Source: Bacillota bacterium (GTDB taxonomy: Bacteria > Bacillota > Clostridia > Christensenellales > UMGS416). From it: 64,000 bases of DNA. The position numbers and the translations under genes were made by a program. The stretch covers positions 459,877 through 523,876 of the forward strand of contig JAEYRH010000009.1 of NCBI GenBank assembly GCA_023435705.1, written 5' to 3'. Numbering within the stretch: position 1 is the stretch's first letter; each line of letters opens with the position of its first letter. The notes under the pieces were generated by a model. It saw nothing but the letters and a program-made list of their open reading frames with translations, made no database searches and was not told the origin of the DNA. Below are positions 1-8,030 of the stretch, one piece after another.

Positions 1-59
1 GCGGTACAGGCAGTAAGGATGAGAACGGGCAATAGACAGAGGGCAAGTATTTTCTTCAT
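1..59 (-). CDS. Lipoprotein, N-terminal signal peptide only (partial)
   Basis: Only the first 19 or so codons lie in the window; the gene runs off the left edge. The start ATG (59..57) is preceded by a strong GAGGAGG ribosome-binding site. The encoded peptide has two lysines after Met, a hydrophobic core and the lipobox LTAC with the lipidated Cys at residue 18, so the product is exported and lipid-anchored. Nothing can be said about its function. Confidence 0.75.
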   Translation of the reverse strand, partial: MKKILALCLLPVLILTACT

Positions 60-181
60 GAGGCATGCCTCCTCAATGCTGGATTGGGTCAACTATAGTA
101 TAGGTAGAATCTGACTGGATGTATGTGATTATGCGCACAACAAATCTGAGAGATCGGCACCACCTGAAGATGGCGGTCAAT

Positions 182-207
182 GTACGGGCGGGCTCTGTAC
201 CGGCCCG
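182..207. repeat. Type-1 dispersed palindromic repeat (copy A)
   Basis: This GC-rich imperfect palindrome has the core GGGCTCTGTACCGGCCC. It shares about 36 nt, including an upstream GGCGGTCRATGTAC, with a copy near 20,650 in the opposite orientation. Related copies lie at 419-446 and 42,037-42,066. It sits in the 462-bp gene-free stretch 60-521, in which I see no gene, only copies of two repeat families. Confidence 0.7.
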
Positions 208-339
208 ATACCGAAAGCAAAGAATTTGGGCATGGCATATAACCACATCTTGGCTGTCTGTGTGCAGGCTGATTCCTCGTTCCCGCCAGATCGAGCCTGC
301 CGAATGCATGAATTGGTGCAGGGCGAAGCCCGCATACCA

Positions 340-405
340 CCCCTCTCCCGAAGGGAGTGAGATCGTGGTCAATCGCCAGACGGGGGAGGGGTAGGGGTGG
401 GGGTT
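340..405. repeat. Pyrimidine-rich inverted repeat (type-2-like)
   Basis: CCCCTCTCCCG near the left end is matched by CGGGGGAGGGG about 30 nt later, giving a long imperfect hairpin. It resembles other CCCCTCC-rich intergenic elements of this window (43.7 and 53.1 kb). No coding potential is visible. Confidence 0.5.
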
Positions 406-418
406 CATACAACAATGT

Positions 419-446
419 GGGGGTCGGTACAGAGCCCGCCCCCTAC
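419..446. repeat. Type-1 dispersed palindromic repeat (copy B)
   Basis: Read on the minus strand this contains GGGCGGGCTCTGTACCGACC, almost the same core as copy A 230 nt away but inverted relative to it. The two copies could fold into a large cruciform. Confidence 0.65.
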
Positions 447-473
447 TTTGATAGATTGATCATAATTTATCTC

Positions 474-521
474 TACCCTCCTTAATAAGGGGGGATGTCG
501 CCAACAGGCGCCAAGGGGGAT
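474..521 (-). repeat. Type-2 two-hairpin repeat (copy 1)
   Basis: On the minus strand it reads AATCCCCCTTGGCGCC, a loop, GGCGACATCCCCCC, then TTATTAAGGAGGG, giving two consecutive small hairpins. The same order of blocks is found at 43,672-43,730 and 53,140-53,200. It directly abuts the stop codon of the hydratase gene and could act in transcript 3'-end formation. Confidence 0.6.
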
Positions 522-2747
522 TTACTTCTTCTCTTCCCCATAGAAGTTGATCAGGCTGCCTCCCAGCAAGATCGGCCTTTCCGATTCTGACAACGGCAGC
601 TTCATCTTGATTTTACGCACCGCACCGTTGGTTTCAATCAGGATGCCATAGACACTTTCACGGGTGCCCTGCACCGTGCCGCGGATGCCGTCAATCACGA
701 TTCTCTGGCCCACTTCAAAGCTCTCATCGCTGATGAAGGGCAGGATGCCCCAATTGCACAGGTTGCTGCGGTAGCGCTTGGTGGCGTATTCATGGGCGAT
801 GTTGGCCCAGCCGCCCAGCACCTTCTGGCAGCTGGCGGCCTGCTCGCGGGCCGAGCCGTCACCGGGCTTCACGGCGTAGATTGCCGAGCCGATGCCAGTG
901 TTTTCCGGTTTAAGATCGATTCCGGTCAGCTGCGATAGCTGTTGAAGCAATGCGCTCTTGCCGGTCAGGCGCTCAGCCTCCAGTGCGCGGACGGCCTTGG
1001 AGCGGCCCACATAGCCCGGATCCTTGCGCGACAGTGTGAACTCCGCCAGCTTGTGGGGGTTGGAGCGCCAGCTGGACGTCTCGCCGGAGGGGATCAGCTC
1101 GTCGGTGGTGGTCACCGGGTCGTCAATGGCGGAGGCGATTTCCAGCACGATGTTGTCCGGCAACGGCTGGAAGTCCGGCCAGTCGGCGATGTTAGGCCCG
1201 AAACGCAGCGGTGCGTCGGTCTTTGCGTCGCCCCAGCCGGAGTAAACGCGGGCCTGATAAGGGCTGTCATCGTAATGATATTCGGGTACGGCGGGCATGT
1301 CGATGTCAGTCGCAGGAGTGAGCATGCCGCCGTTGGCAGCGGTGGCTGCGATGCTGCGGGCGTCCATCAGCGCCACGGCGGAAACCTGCCCCAGATCGGG
1401 CTTGGAGCCCTCGCGGTTGGGGAAGTTGCGCGTGGTGTGGCGGATGCTCAGGCCCTGGTGGGGCGGCACGTCGCCGGCGCCGAAGCAGGGGCCGCAGAAG
1501 GCGGTGCGCAGCGTGGCACCACTGGCGATGAGGTCGGCCAACGCACCATTCTTCATCAGCTCCAGCATCACCGGCTGGCTGCCGGGGTAGGCGGACAGTG
1601 CGAACTCACCGGAGCCGATGGCTTTGCCCTTCAGAATACCCGCCGCGATGGCCAGGTTTTCAAAGGTGCCGCCGGCGCAACCAGCAATCACACCCTGCTC
1701 CACATGGAGCCGGCCGTTAATCAGCTTGTCGGTGAGTTTGTATTGCAGACCCGGTGCGTCCATCGCCTTGCCGGCGCGCTGCTCCACCGAGCGAAGGATG
1801 TCGCCGGCGTTCTGGTTGAACTCCTCAATTGTCCAGGCGTTGGAGGGGTGGAAGGGCAGCGCGATCATCGGCTTGATTGTTGAAAGATCCACAATCACCG
1901 CGCAGTCATACTTGGCCACGGAGGCGGGGGCTATGGGCTTATAATCGTTCTCGCGGCCATGGATGGCCAGGAATTCCTTTGTCTTCTCATCGGTGGTCCA
2001 GATGGAGGAAAGGCAGGTGGTCTCCGTGGTCATCACGTCAATGCCGTTGCGGTAGTCCATCGAAAGCCCTGCCACACCGGGTCCGGCAAACTCCATCACC
2101 TTGTTCTTCACGAATCCGTTGGCGAACGTAGCCTTGATGATCGCCAGCGCCACGTCGTGAGGGCCCACGCCGGGCTGCGGGGTGCCGGCGAGCCAGATCA
2201 ACGCCACCTCCGGCCGCTTCAGGTCATAGGTGCGGCCCAGCAGTTGTTTGACCAGCTCCGGGCCGCCCTCGCCCACGGCCAGCGTGCCCAACGCGCCGTA
2301 GCGGGTGTGGCTGTCGCTCCCCAGGATCATCGCGCCGCATGCGGCGTGCTTTTCCCGCATATAGGTGTGGATCACAGCCAGGTGGGCTGGCACATAGATG
2401 CCGCCGTATTTCACCGCCGCCGAAAGGCCGAAGAGGTGGTCGTCCTCATTGATCGTGCCACCCACCGCGCACAGCGAGTTGTGGCAGTTGGTGAGCACCC
2501 ACGGCAATGGGAAGCGGTCCAGACCGCTGGCACGGGCCGTCTGCAAGATGCCCACATAGGTGATGTCGTGGCTGGCCAGCGCGTCGAACTTCAGCTTGAG
2601 CTCTGTCTCGGAGCCGCTGTTGTGCGCGTCCAGGATGCTCCAGGCCATCGTGCCGTCGGCGGCATTTGCTTCCAGCGCCGGGTCGATGGATGGGGCCATT
2701 TCTTTGCCGTTCAGCAAATAGACAGGCGTCTCAATCAATTGAATCAT
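522..2747 (-). CDS. Aconitase-family hydratase (YbhJ-like)
   Basis: This 741-residue protein belongs to the aconitase/isopropylmalate isomerase superfamily, Fe-S lyases that hydrate or dehydrate carboxylic acids. The 4Fe-4S ligands appear to be Cys357 (in IAGCAGG) and Cys418/Cys421 (in FCGPCFG). GSDSHTRYG at 143-151 and TRNFPNREG near 440 are active-site motifs, and the C-terminal third is the swivel domain. The pattern fits the E. coli YbhJ-type hydratases rather than citrate-cycle aconitase, because the usual SCTNS around the first cysteine is replaced by GCAGG. The natural substrate is unknown. It is monocistronic, with the start ATG at 2747. Confidence 0.85.
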   Translation of the reverse strand: MIQLIETPVYLLNGKEMAPSIDPALEANAADGTMAWSILDAHNSGSETELKLKFDALASHDITYVGILQTARASGLDRFPLPWVLTNCHNSLCAVGGTINEDDHLFGLSAAVKYGGIYVPAHLAVIHTYMREKHAACGAMILGSDSHTRYGALGTLAVGEGGPELVKQLLGRTYDLKRPEVALIWLAGTPQPGVGPHDVALAIIKATFANGFVKNKVMEFAGPGVAGLSMDYRNGIDVMTTETTCLSSIWTTDEKTKEFLAIHGRENDYKPIAPASVAKYDCAVIVDLSTIKPMIALPFHPSNAWTIEEFNQNAGDILRSVEQRAGKAMDAPGLQYKLTDKLINGRLHVEQGVIAGCAGGTFENLAIAAGILKGKAIGSGEFALSAYPGSQPVMLELMKNGALADLIASGATLRTAFCGPCFGAGDVPPHQGLSIRHTTRNFPNREGSKPDLGQVSAVALMDARSIAATAANGGMLTPATDIDMPAVPEYHYDDSPYQARVYSGWGDAKTDAPLRFGPNIADWPDFQPLPDNIVLEIASAIDDPVTTTDELIPSGETSSWRSNPHKLAEFTLSRKDPGYVGRSKAVRALEAERLTGKSALLQQLSQLTGIDLKPENTGIGSAIYAVKPGDGSAREQAASCQKVLGGWANIAHEYATKRYRSNLCNWGILPFISDESFEVGQRIVIDGIRGTVQGTRESVYGILIETNGAVRKIKMKLPLSESERPILLGGSLINFYGEEKK

Positions 2748-2840
2748 CGTATCACTGCTTTTCTTTGGAATTCCTCAAATTATACCTGTTGGCGGTGTTT
2801 CCGTCAATGCGTGGTGCATAATATCAATATGAGAGAATAT

Positions 2841-3521
2841 TTATACAGGCGTGGAGCCCAAAGGTGTTGAGCCGAGAGGGTGCACAGAGGTTTCACCGGC
2901 AAGCACGAGCCGCCAGCCCATGCGCCGCAGCCTGACACTGATGGTGTCACTGTCACAGGTGTCAAGTGCAACCTGCTCATCAAGCCATCCGGCGTCGGCA
3001 AGAGCCTCTGCGCGATATAGGCAGGTGCAGATCTGCTGGCGGCTGGGGGAATACCCGCACACCGGCACGGCCATGGCAACCCTCTCATCCGATTCCATGA
3101 TGGCGACCAGATTTTCCAGCCAATGGTCGGTCACCACGATGTCGTTGCTCAGGTTCAGAAGGTATGTGCCCTCGCCCAGTTGCAGCCCCCGGTTGATGGC
3201 CCTGTCCACGCCGATGTTTTCTTCAAACCGCAGCTTCTTTTTGTGGGGCAGGCTTTCAAAGTATTCGGCGGTGCCGTCGGTGGAGCCGTTGTCCACGGTG
3301 ATCAGCTCATACTCCACACCGTCGGTGTGTGCGATCAGGCTCTCATAACATTGCTTTGTATAGTCCAGATGGTTGTATGCCAGCAGCACCACGCTCACCA
3401 GCGGTTTTTGCTCCGGCCTGGGTTCTGTCAGCAGCATGGGCTCCTCCGGTTCATGGCGCCGGATGGCCAGCCATGAATTGGCCGAACGATCCAGCACATA
3501 GTCCAGCATATGCGAGGTCAA
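2841..3521 (-). CDS. Glycosyltransferase family 2 protein, possibly a remnant
   Basis: A GT-A fold of family GT2 is recognisable: PLVSVVLLAYN (about 40-50), VDNGSTDGT (76-84) and LSNDIVV (124-130), the region of the nucleotide-sugar/metal motif. Such enzymes transfer sugars to polysaccharide or protein acceptors. The annotated start is TTG at 3521, with an ATG four codons inside (3509). The frame stays open for about 26 more codons upstream with no ATG/GTG/TTG, and the product stops shortly after the GT core in a repetitive LGSTPLGSTP tail. Truncation at one or both ends is therefore likely, although a short active enzyme cannot be excluded. Confidence 0.6.
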   Translation of the reverse strand: MTSHMLDYVLDRSANSWLAIRRHEPEEPMLLTEPRPEQKPLVSVVLLAYNHLDYTKQCYESLIAHTDGVEYELITVDNGSTDGTAEYFESLPHKKKLRFEENIGVDRAINRGLQLGEGTYLLNLSNDIVVTDHWLENLVAIMESDERVAMAVPVCGYSPSRQQICTCLYRAEALADAGWLDEQVALDTCDSDTISVRLRRMGWRLVLAGETSVHPLGSTPLGSTPV

Positions 3522-3738
3522 GCCGGGGTAGACGCCGATAAAGCTCAGCGGCGGCCCAGTCGGCCCGGTTGGCTCAGGAATAGTGCTAAACTGTCAGTGG
3601 GATGGCCTGGCGATGAATCCATCAACCCATCCTCAAAAATATCTTGCCGTACCACCGCCCAATTGTTGATTTGCCTACCATTTCACATCCCAATGGGATA
3701 TACTGTTTACCGACTCAAGTCAGCAGGAAGGTCACAGC

Positions 3739-5025
3739 ATGTCATCCCCGCATTTGTTTACGATGAAACAAGCCAAAACTCAGCACCCCACTTATTACTG
3801 GTTCGTGATGAGCGGTGTGATGAACGCCGTCATGTTTTCACTGTTCAACCCCTTCACAGTAAAATTCCTGGAGCGGGTTGGCGGAAATGACTTCCACATT
3901 TCGCTTTTAAACTCATTGCCTGGCCTGGTGGGCGTGGCTGTGAGCCTGCCCGGTGCGTTGTGGCTCACAGGGCGAGGGGGCAGGGGCCTCAAGGCGCTCA
4001 CGGTGGATTTTACGCTGGCCAGCCGGCTCATGTTGCTGGCTCTTGTGCCGCTGGTGTGGCTGTCGCCACAATGGGCGCCCATTTGCTGCGTGGTGCTGCT
4101 GGCATTGAAAAACGTGCCCGAATCGATCTCGCAGACGGCATTTCAAGGGCTGACTGGCGATTTGTTTGCTCCGGAGGACCGCTCCACCGCCATCACGCAG
4201 CGGAGCCTTGCCAGTGTGCCTGCCACGCTGCTGGTGTCGCTGGCCTCTGGCGTGGCGCTGAGTGTGCTGCCGGGCAACGATGCGCAGCGGCTCACGATGT
4301 ATCAGGGTTTTTTCCTGGTGGCAACGATTGTGGGTGTGGTTGAAGTTATCATGATGCGGCGCATGGGCGACCCAGCCCATGCCGAGGCACTGAATGAGAC
4401 CCGGCCCCGGCTCCGCCCGATGCTTGCTTCATTGTGGCAGAATAAGCGATACATGGCCTATACCGCCGCGTCTCTGGTGTTTTATTTCACTTGGCAGATG
4501 GGGTGGCCGCTCTTCAGCATCTATCAGATCATGCACCTTGGCGCCAACGAGTTGTGGCTGAGCGTGATGAACGTGCTCAGTGCCATCGGCATGTTTGTGG
4601 GTTACAGCTTCTGGAACAAATCCATTCTCCGCTGGGGCAACGGGCGAACGGCGGTGTTCGCCACACTTGGTATGGCGCTAAACCCCGTGTTGATGGTGGT
4701 GTTTCCCAACCTATATTGGGTTACCGCAACCAACCTTTTGGCCGGCTTTGTCACCGCAGGCACCTCGACGGTGCTTTTGAACGCACTGCTGGAAGTCTCA
4801 CCCCGGCAAAATCGCGTGGTCTATGTGGGCGCCTACAACACGCTGGTCAATCTTAGCCTGTGTGTGTCGCCATTTGCGGCCTATTTCGTGCTGCAATGGA
4901 CGGGCATCATCCCGGCGCTGATTGTTGTGAGCGGATTCCGGCTCATCGGTAGTATGGCATTCTGGCTCTACACACGCAGAAACAACAGGCAATCTGCAAA
5001 TGCGCCGTTGACAGAAACAGACTAA
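3739..5025 (+). CDS. MFS-type membrane transporter
   Basis: The 428-residue protein is almost entirely hydrophobic, with about twelve predicted membrane spans and a cytoplasmic basic loop (MMRRMGDPAH) in the middle, the architecture of the major facilitator superfamily. It starts at ATG 3739 after AGGAAGG. The substrate cannot be told from the sequence and neighbours give no clue. An 8-bp inverted repeat with a 6-nt loop (5017-5038) covers its stop codon but has no T-tract. Confidence 0.7.
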   Translation: MSSPHLFTMKQAKTQHPTYYWFVMSGVMNAVMFSLFNPFTVKFLERVGGNDFHISLLNSLPGLVGVAVSLPGALWLTGRGGRGLKALTVDFTLASRLMLLALVPLVWLSPQWAPICCVVLLALKNVPESISQTAFQGLTGDLFAPEDRSTAITQRSLASVPATLLVSLASGVALSVLPGNDAQRLTMYQGFFLVATIVGVVEVIMMRRMGDPAHAEALNETRPRLRPMLASLWQNKRYMAYTAASLVFYFTWQMGWPLFSIYQIMHLGANELWLSVMNVLSAIGMFVGYSFWNKSILRWGNGRTAVFATLGMALNPVLMVVFPNLYWVTATNLLAGFVTAGTSTVLLNALLEVSPRQNRVVYVGAYNTLVNLSLCVSPFAAYFVLQWTGIIPALIVVSGFRLIGSMAFWLYTRRNNRQSANAPLTETD

Positions 5026-5078
5026 CGTAGTAGTCTGTAGCCGGGTGCCTATGAATGATGACTTGAGGAGGCCCGGCG

Positions 5079-6050
5079 ATGTTTGCCTTGCGTCATGGAA
5101 GAAAGACGGCGGCAATGTTTGCAGCATTGATGATCCCCATTCTGGCGACGGCGCTGACCGGGTGCCAAATCGCTAGCCCTGTTGCATCAGCAGGCATTGC
5201 ACCGCCGCAAGTAAAGGCTACTCTCCCAATCAAACCATTGACAAACACATCTGCCTCAGCTTCAGCCGCAGCCACCGGGCCTTCACCGACGCAGACAGAC
5301 GAGGAAGGCTATTTGCCCCAGTCCGCAACTGTGGAGTTGGTGTTGGCCGGGCAATCCATTCACACCGTGGATGTGGTGGACAACGCCGGCAAAAAGGTGC
5401 TGATGGACGCCATCTTCAACCATTTGATTCGATCCGCTGCATGGCCCGGTGATGATCCCGCCACCATCCCAAACAGGATCACAATCCGCGTGCAGTTTGT
5501 ACGGGATGATGGGTATCCCACCGTCTACCATGTGTTCGGGCGGGATGGGCAGCACTGCATGCAGGCGGGGCAGGGCATGTACACCATGATCAACGAAGAG
5601 GTCTATGAACCGTTGCGGGAGCTGGCGATGGGTTACGGCCTGCCCGATACAATGATGGTGCGCTCCGGCAAACACGAAGTCAAGGCCATGGCGGTGCCAG
5701 TGAACCCATTGAGCAGCGCCAGGGGCGTTACTCCGCAGGTCATGGCTTCGTATGTGCAATACCTGGAGCTTGATCCGAAGCATGTGGAAGAAACTATGAC
5801 GCCCTTTACACCTGCGGTGGGTGGTCAAAAAGCTTTTGGCTTATATACTCTTTACAACGAGCAGTTTGAGCAGATGAAGTTCATTACGCCTTCTGGATTG
5901 GAGCCTCAGACCTATTTGTTCCAGAATACCGATCCGGGCCGATACGTCGTTGTGTTGCAAACCACGGATCCTACGCAATCGGATTCGACAAGAATCAGCC
6001 TGCAATACTTCTTTGGCGTGATCGTGCCGGAGGATTATCACGAAAAATAG
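5079..6050 (+). CDS. Lipoprotein of unknown function
   Basis: The 323-residue product starts with a type II signal peptide ending in the lipobox LTGC (Cys29). A low-complexity S/T/A/P linker follows (about 45-70), then a mixed alpha/beta domain I do not recognise. The RBS is GGAGG, 7 nt before ATG 5079. It is one of several lipid- or TM-anchored proteins with a Ser/Thr/Pro stalk in this window. It appears monocistronic and ends just before a bidirectional terminator. Confidence 0.7.
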   Translation: MFALRHGRKTAAMFAALMIPILATALTGCQIASPVASAGIAPPQVKATLPIKPLTNTSASASAAATGPSPTQTDEEGYLPQSATVELVLAGQSIHTVDVVDNAGKKVLMDAIFNHLIRSAAWPGDDPATIPNRITIRVQFVRDDGYPTVYHVFGRDGQHCMQAGQGMYTMINEEVYEPLRELAMGYGLPDTMMVRSGKHEVKAMAVPVNPLSSARGVTPQVMASYVQYLELDPKHVEETMTPFTPAVGGQKAFGLYTLYNEQFEQMKFITPSGLEPQTYLFQNTDPGRYVVVLQTTDPTQSDSTRISLQYFFGVIVPEDYHEK

Positions 6051-6070
6051 GAACATGACATAATGAAGGA

Positions 6071-6103
6071 AAGCCCCGGAAACGTGCAGTTTCCGGGGCT
6101 TTT
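6071..6103. terminator. Bidirectional intrinsic terminator
   Basis: A perfect stem, AAGCCCCGGAAAC with GTTTCCGGGGCTTTT, separates the convergent lipoprotein and oxaloacetate decarboxylase beta genes. The plus strand has TTTT after the stem; the minus strand has a shorter T-tract. Confidence 0.85.
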
Positions 6104-6119
6104 GCGCACTGTATGTTGA

Positions 6120-7274
6120 TTACTTGCCAAACATCGCCAACAGGAAGCCAGCTGCCACTGCCGAGCCAATGACGCCGGCCACGTTGGGCCCCATTGCGTG
6201 CATCAGCAGGTAGTTGCCGGGGTTGGCCTTCTGGCCTTCCACCTGGGAGACACGGGCAGCCATTGGCACGGCGGATACACCGGCGGAGCCGATCAGCGGG
6301 TTTACCTTGCCCTTGGTAGCCCAATACATTACCTTGCCAAAGAGCACACCGCCCACGGTGCTGAAGCAGAACGCGAACAAGCCCAGGCCGATGATCATCA
6401 GCGTGGAGGGCAGCAAGAAGGTATCTGCCTTTGCGGTGGCGCCCACTGTGACGCCCAGGAAGATCGTGACAATGTTGATCAGTTCGTTTTGCGCGGTCTT
6501 GGAGATGCGGTCTACCACGCCGGACTCACGGAAGAGATTGCCCAGCATCAGCATGCCGATCAACGGCGCCACAGAGGGCAGCAGCAGGATCGTGATGATC
6601 GTCACGATGATCGGGAACAGGATCTTTTCCACCTTGGAGACTTCGCGGAGCTGGTCCATCTTGGTTTCCCGCTCCTTCTTGGTGGTGAGCATCTTCATGA
6701 TCGGCGGCTGTATCAGCGGGATCAGCGCCATATAGGAATAGGCAGCCACAGCGATGGCCGGCAGCAGGTCAGGCGCGAGTTTGGTGGTCAGATAGATGGC
6801 CGTGGGGCCGTCCGCGCCGCCGATGATGCCGATGGAGGCGGCCTCCTGGGGGTTGAAGCCCAGGGCTGTGGCCACTGAAAAGGCACAGTAGATGCCCAAT
6901 TGCGCTGCCGCACCCAGCAGGAGGCTGGAGGGATTGGCGATCAGCGGGCCGAAATCGGTCATCGCGCCGATGCCCAGGAAGATGAGCGAAGGATAAATGC
7001 CTAGCTTCACACCCTGATACAAGTAGTAAAGCAAGCCGCCGGGCACCAGTTTGCCCGCAGCATTTGTAGTGGGTTCATCCATCAGCCCTGTGATCGGCAG
7101 GTTGGCCAGCAGCATGCCGAAGGCAATCGGCAGCAGCAGCAGTGGCTCAAACTTTTTCACGATCGCCAGATAGACCAGCACGCATGCCACTGCGATCATG
7201 ATCAGGTGTGGGATGTCCATCACGATGAAGCCGGACGTATTTACGAGGTTTTGTATGGTTTGGCCTACATCCAT
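6120..7274 (-). CDS. oadB: Na+-pumping decarboxylase beta subunit
   Basis: This 384-residue integral membrane protein is the ion-translocating subunit of the biotin-dependent sodium-pumping decarboxylases. The hallmark GGADGPTAIY is at 152-161, with Asp155 matching the Na+-binding aspartate of the family. About nine to eleven membrane spans are visible. It couples decarboxylation of carboxybiotin to export of Na+. It is the last gene of the alpha-gamma-BCCP-beta operon, 15 nt after the biotin carrier. The HMGL-type alpha subunit in the operon points to oxaloacetate rather than malonate or methylmalonyl-CoA. Confidence 0.9.
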   Translation of the reverse strand: MDVGQTIQNLVNTSGFIVMDIPHLIMIAVACVLVYLAIVKKFEPLLLLPIAFGMLLANLPITGLMDEPTTNAAGKLVPGGLLYYLYQGVKLGIYPSLIFLGIGAMTDFGPLIANPSSLLLGAAAQLGIYCAFSVATALGFNPQEAASIGIIGGADGPTAIYLTTKLAPDLLPAIAVAAYSYMALIPLIQPPIMKMLTTKKERETKMDQLREVSKVEKILFPIIVTIITILLLPSVAPLIGMLMLGNLFRESGVVDRISKTAQNELINIVTIFLGVTVGATAKADTFLLPSTLMIIGLGLFAFCFSTVGGVLFGKVMYWATKGKVNPLIGSAGVSAVPMAARVSQVEGQKANPGNYLLMHAMGPNVAGVIGSAVAAGFLLAMFGK

Positions 7275-7289
7275 TTCAACATCCTCCCC

Positions 7290-7673
7290 TTATTGCAGGG
7301 CAACCAAAGGCGTGCCCGTGGTCACTGTGGCGCCCTTGGCTGTCAGGATCTGCGCGACTGTGCCGTCTTTCGTCGCGGTAATCTCATTTTCCATTTTCAT
7401 TGCTTCCAGGATCAGCAGGGTGTCACCCTTTTTCACGACAGTGCCTACTGCAACCTTCAAATCCACCACCACGCCGGGCATCGGGGAAGGGATCACCTCA
7501 GCGCCCGCCACAGCGGCGGGAGCCGGTGCGGGGGCCGGGGCGGCGGCAACTGCCGCTGCCACAGGGGCTGGAGCGCTCGCCGGAGCAGTCTTGGCCACAT
7601 TCAACAGCTTGGCCTCGCCCTTTTCCACTTCCACTTCATAGTCTTTGTCATTGATTGTCACGATGTATTTCAT
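7290..7673 (-). CDS. Biotin carboxyl carrier subunit of the Na+ pump
   Basis: This 127-residue protein has a short N-terminal piece (MKYIVTINDK), an Ala/Pro-rich flexible linker (about 30-58) and a C-terminal biotinyl domain. EAMKMENEI places the biotinylated lysine at residue 93. It shuttles the carboxyl group from the alpha subunit to the membrane beta subunit. The start at 7673 is chosen for its AGGAG RBS; the longer frame upstream overlaps the preceding gene and has no family similarity. Many homologues carry this domain fused to the alpha subunit; here it is a separate gene. Confidence 0.9.
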   Translation of the reverse strand: MKYIVTINDKDYEVEVEKGEAKLLNVAKTAPASAPAPVAAAVAAAPAPAPAPAAVAGAEVIPSPMPGVVVDLKVAVGTVVKKGDTLLILEAMKMENEITATKDGTVAQILTAKGATVTTGTPLVALQ

Positions 7674-7683
7674 ATTCGTTCTC

Positions 7684-8019
7684 CTACTCCTCAGTGTTTT
7701 CCGGCAGTGCCTTGATGGATTTGAAATACAGCTCATTGGGCTGCGCCTGCAAGTTGTCGCTCACGATGGCCATGATGATTGCCGCGGTCTTCTCATCCAC
7801 ATTGATGAGCTTCAATGGCTCGTCAGCCACAGCCGCAGTCTTGGGGGTCTCCATGACCACAGGCGAATCAGATTGCGCGGCTTGACTGCCCCGCTTTGGC
7901 TTCGATAAGCTGGTGACAAGGGCAGTTTGAAGCCTGACAATCAGGCTCAGGCCCACTAGCACGATAAACACGACAGCCATTCCAAACAAGCCGACATAAA
8001 TGCTTTCCAATACTGTCAT
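7684..8019 (-). CDS. oadG: Na+-pumping decarboxylase gamma subunit (OadG family)
   Basis: This small 111-residue protein has one N-terminal membrane span (about 6-30, GLFGMAVVFIVLVGL) and a charged cytoplasmic tail, the layout of OadG subunits that tie the alpha subunit to the membrane beta subunit. The start at 8019 has GAGGGG 6-8 nt upstream, better than the longer frame starting at 8034. Position between alpha and BCCP genes supports the call, which rests more on context than on sequence. Confidence 0.8.
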   Translation of the reverse strand: MTVLESIYVGLFGMAVVFIVLVGLSLIVRLQTALVTSLSKPKRGSQAAQSDSPVVMETPKTAAVADEPLKLINVDEKTAAIIMAIVSDNLQAQPNELYFKSIKALPENTEE

Positions 8020-8030
8020 CTTCGCACCCC

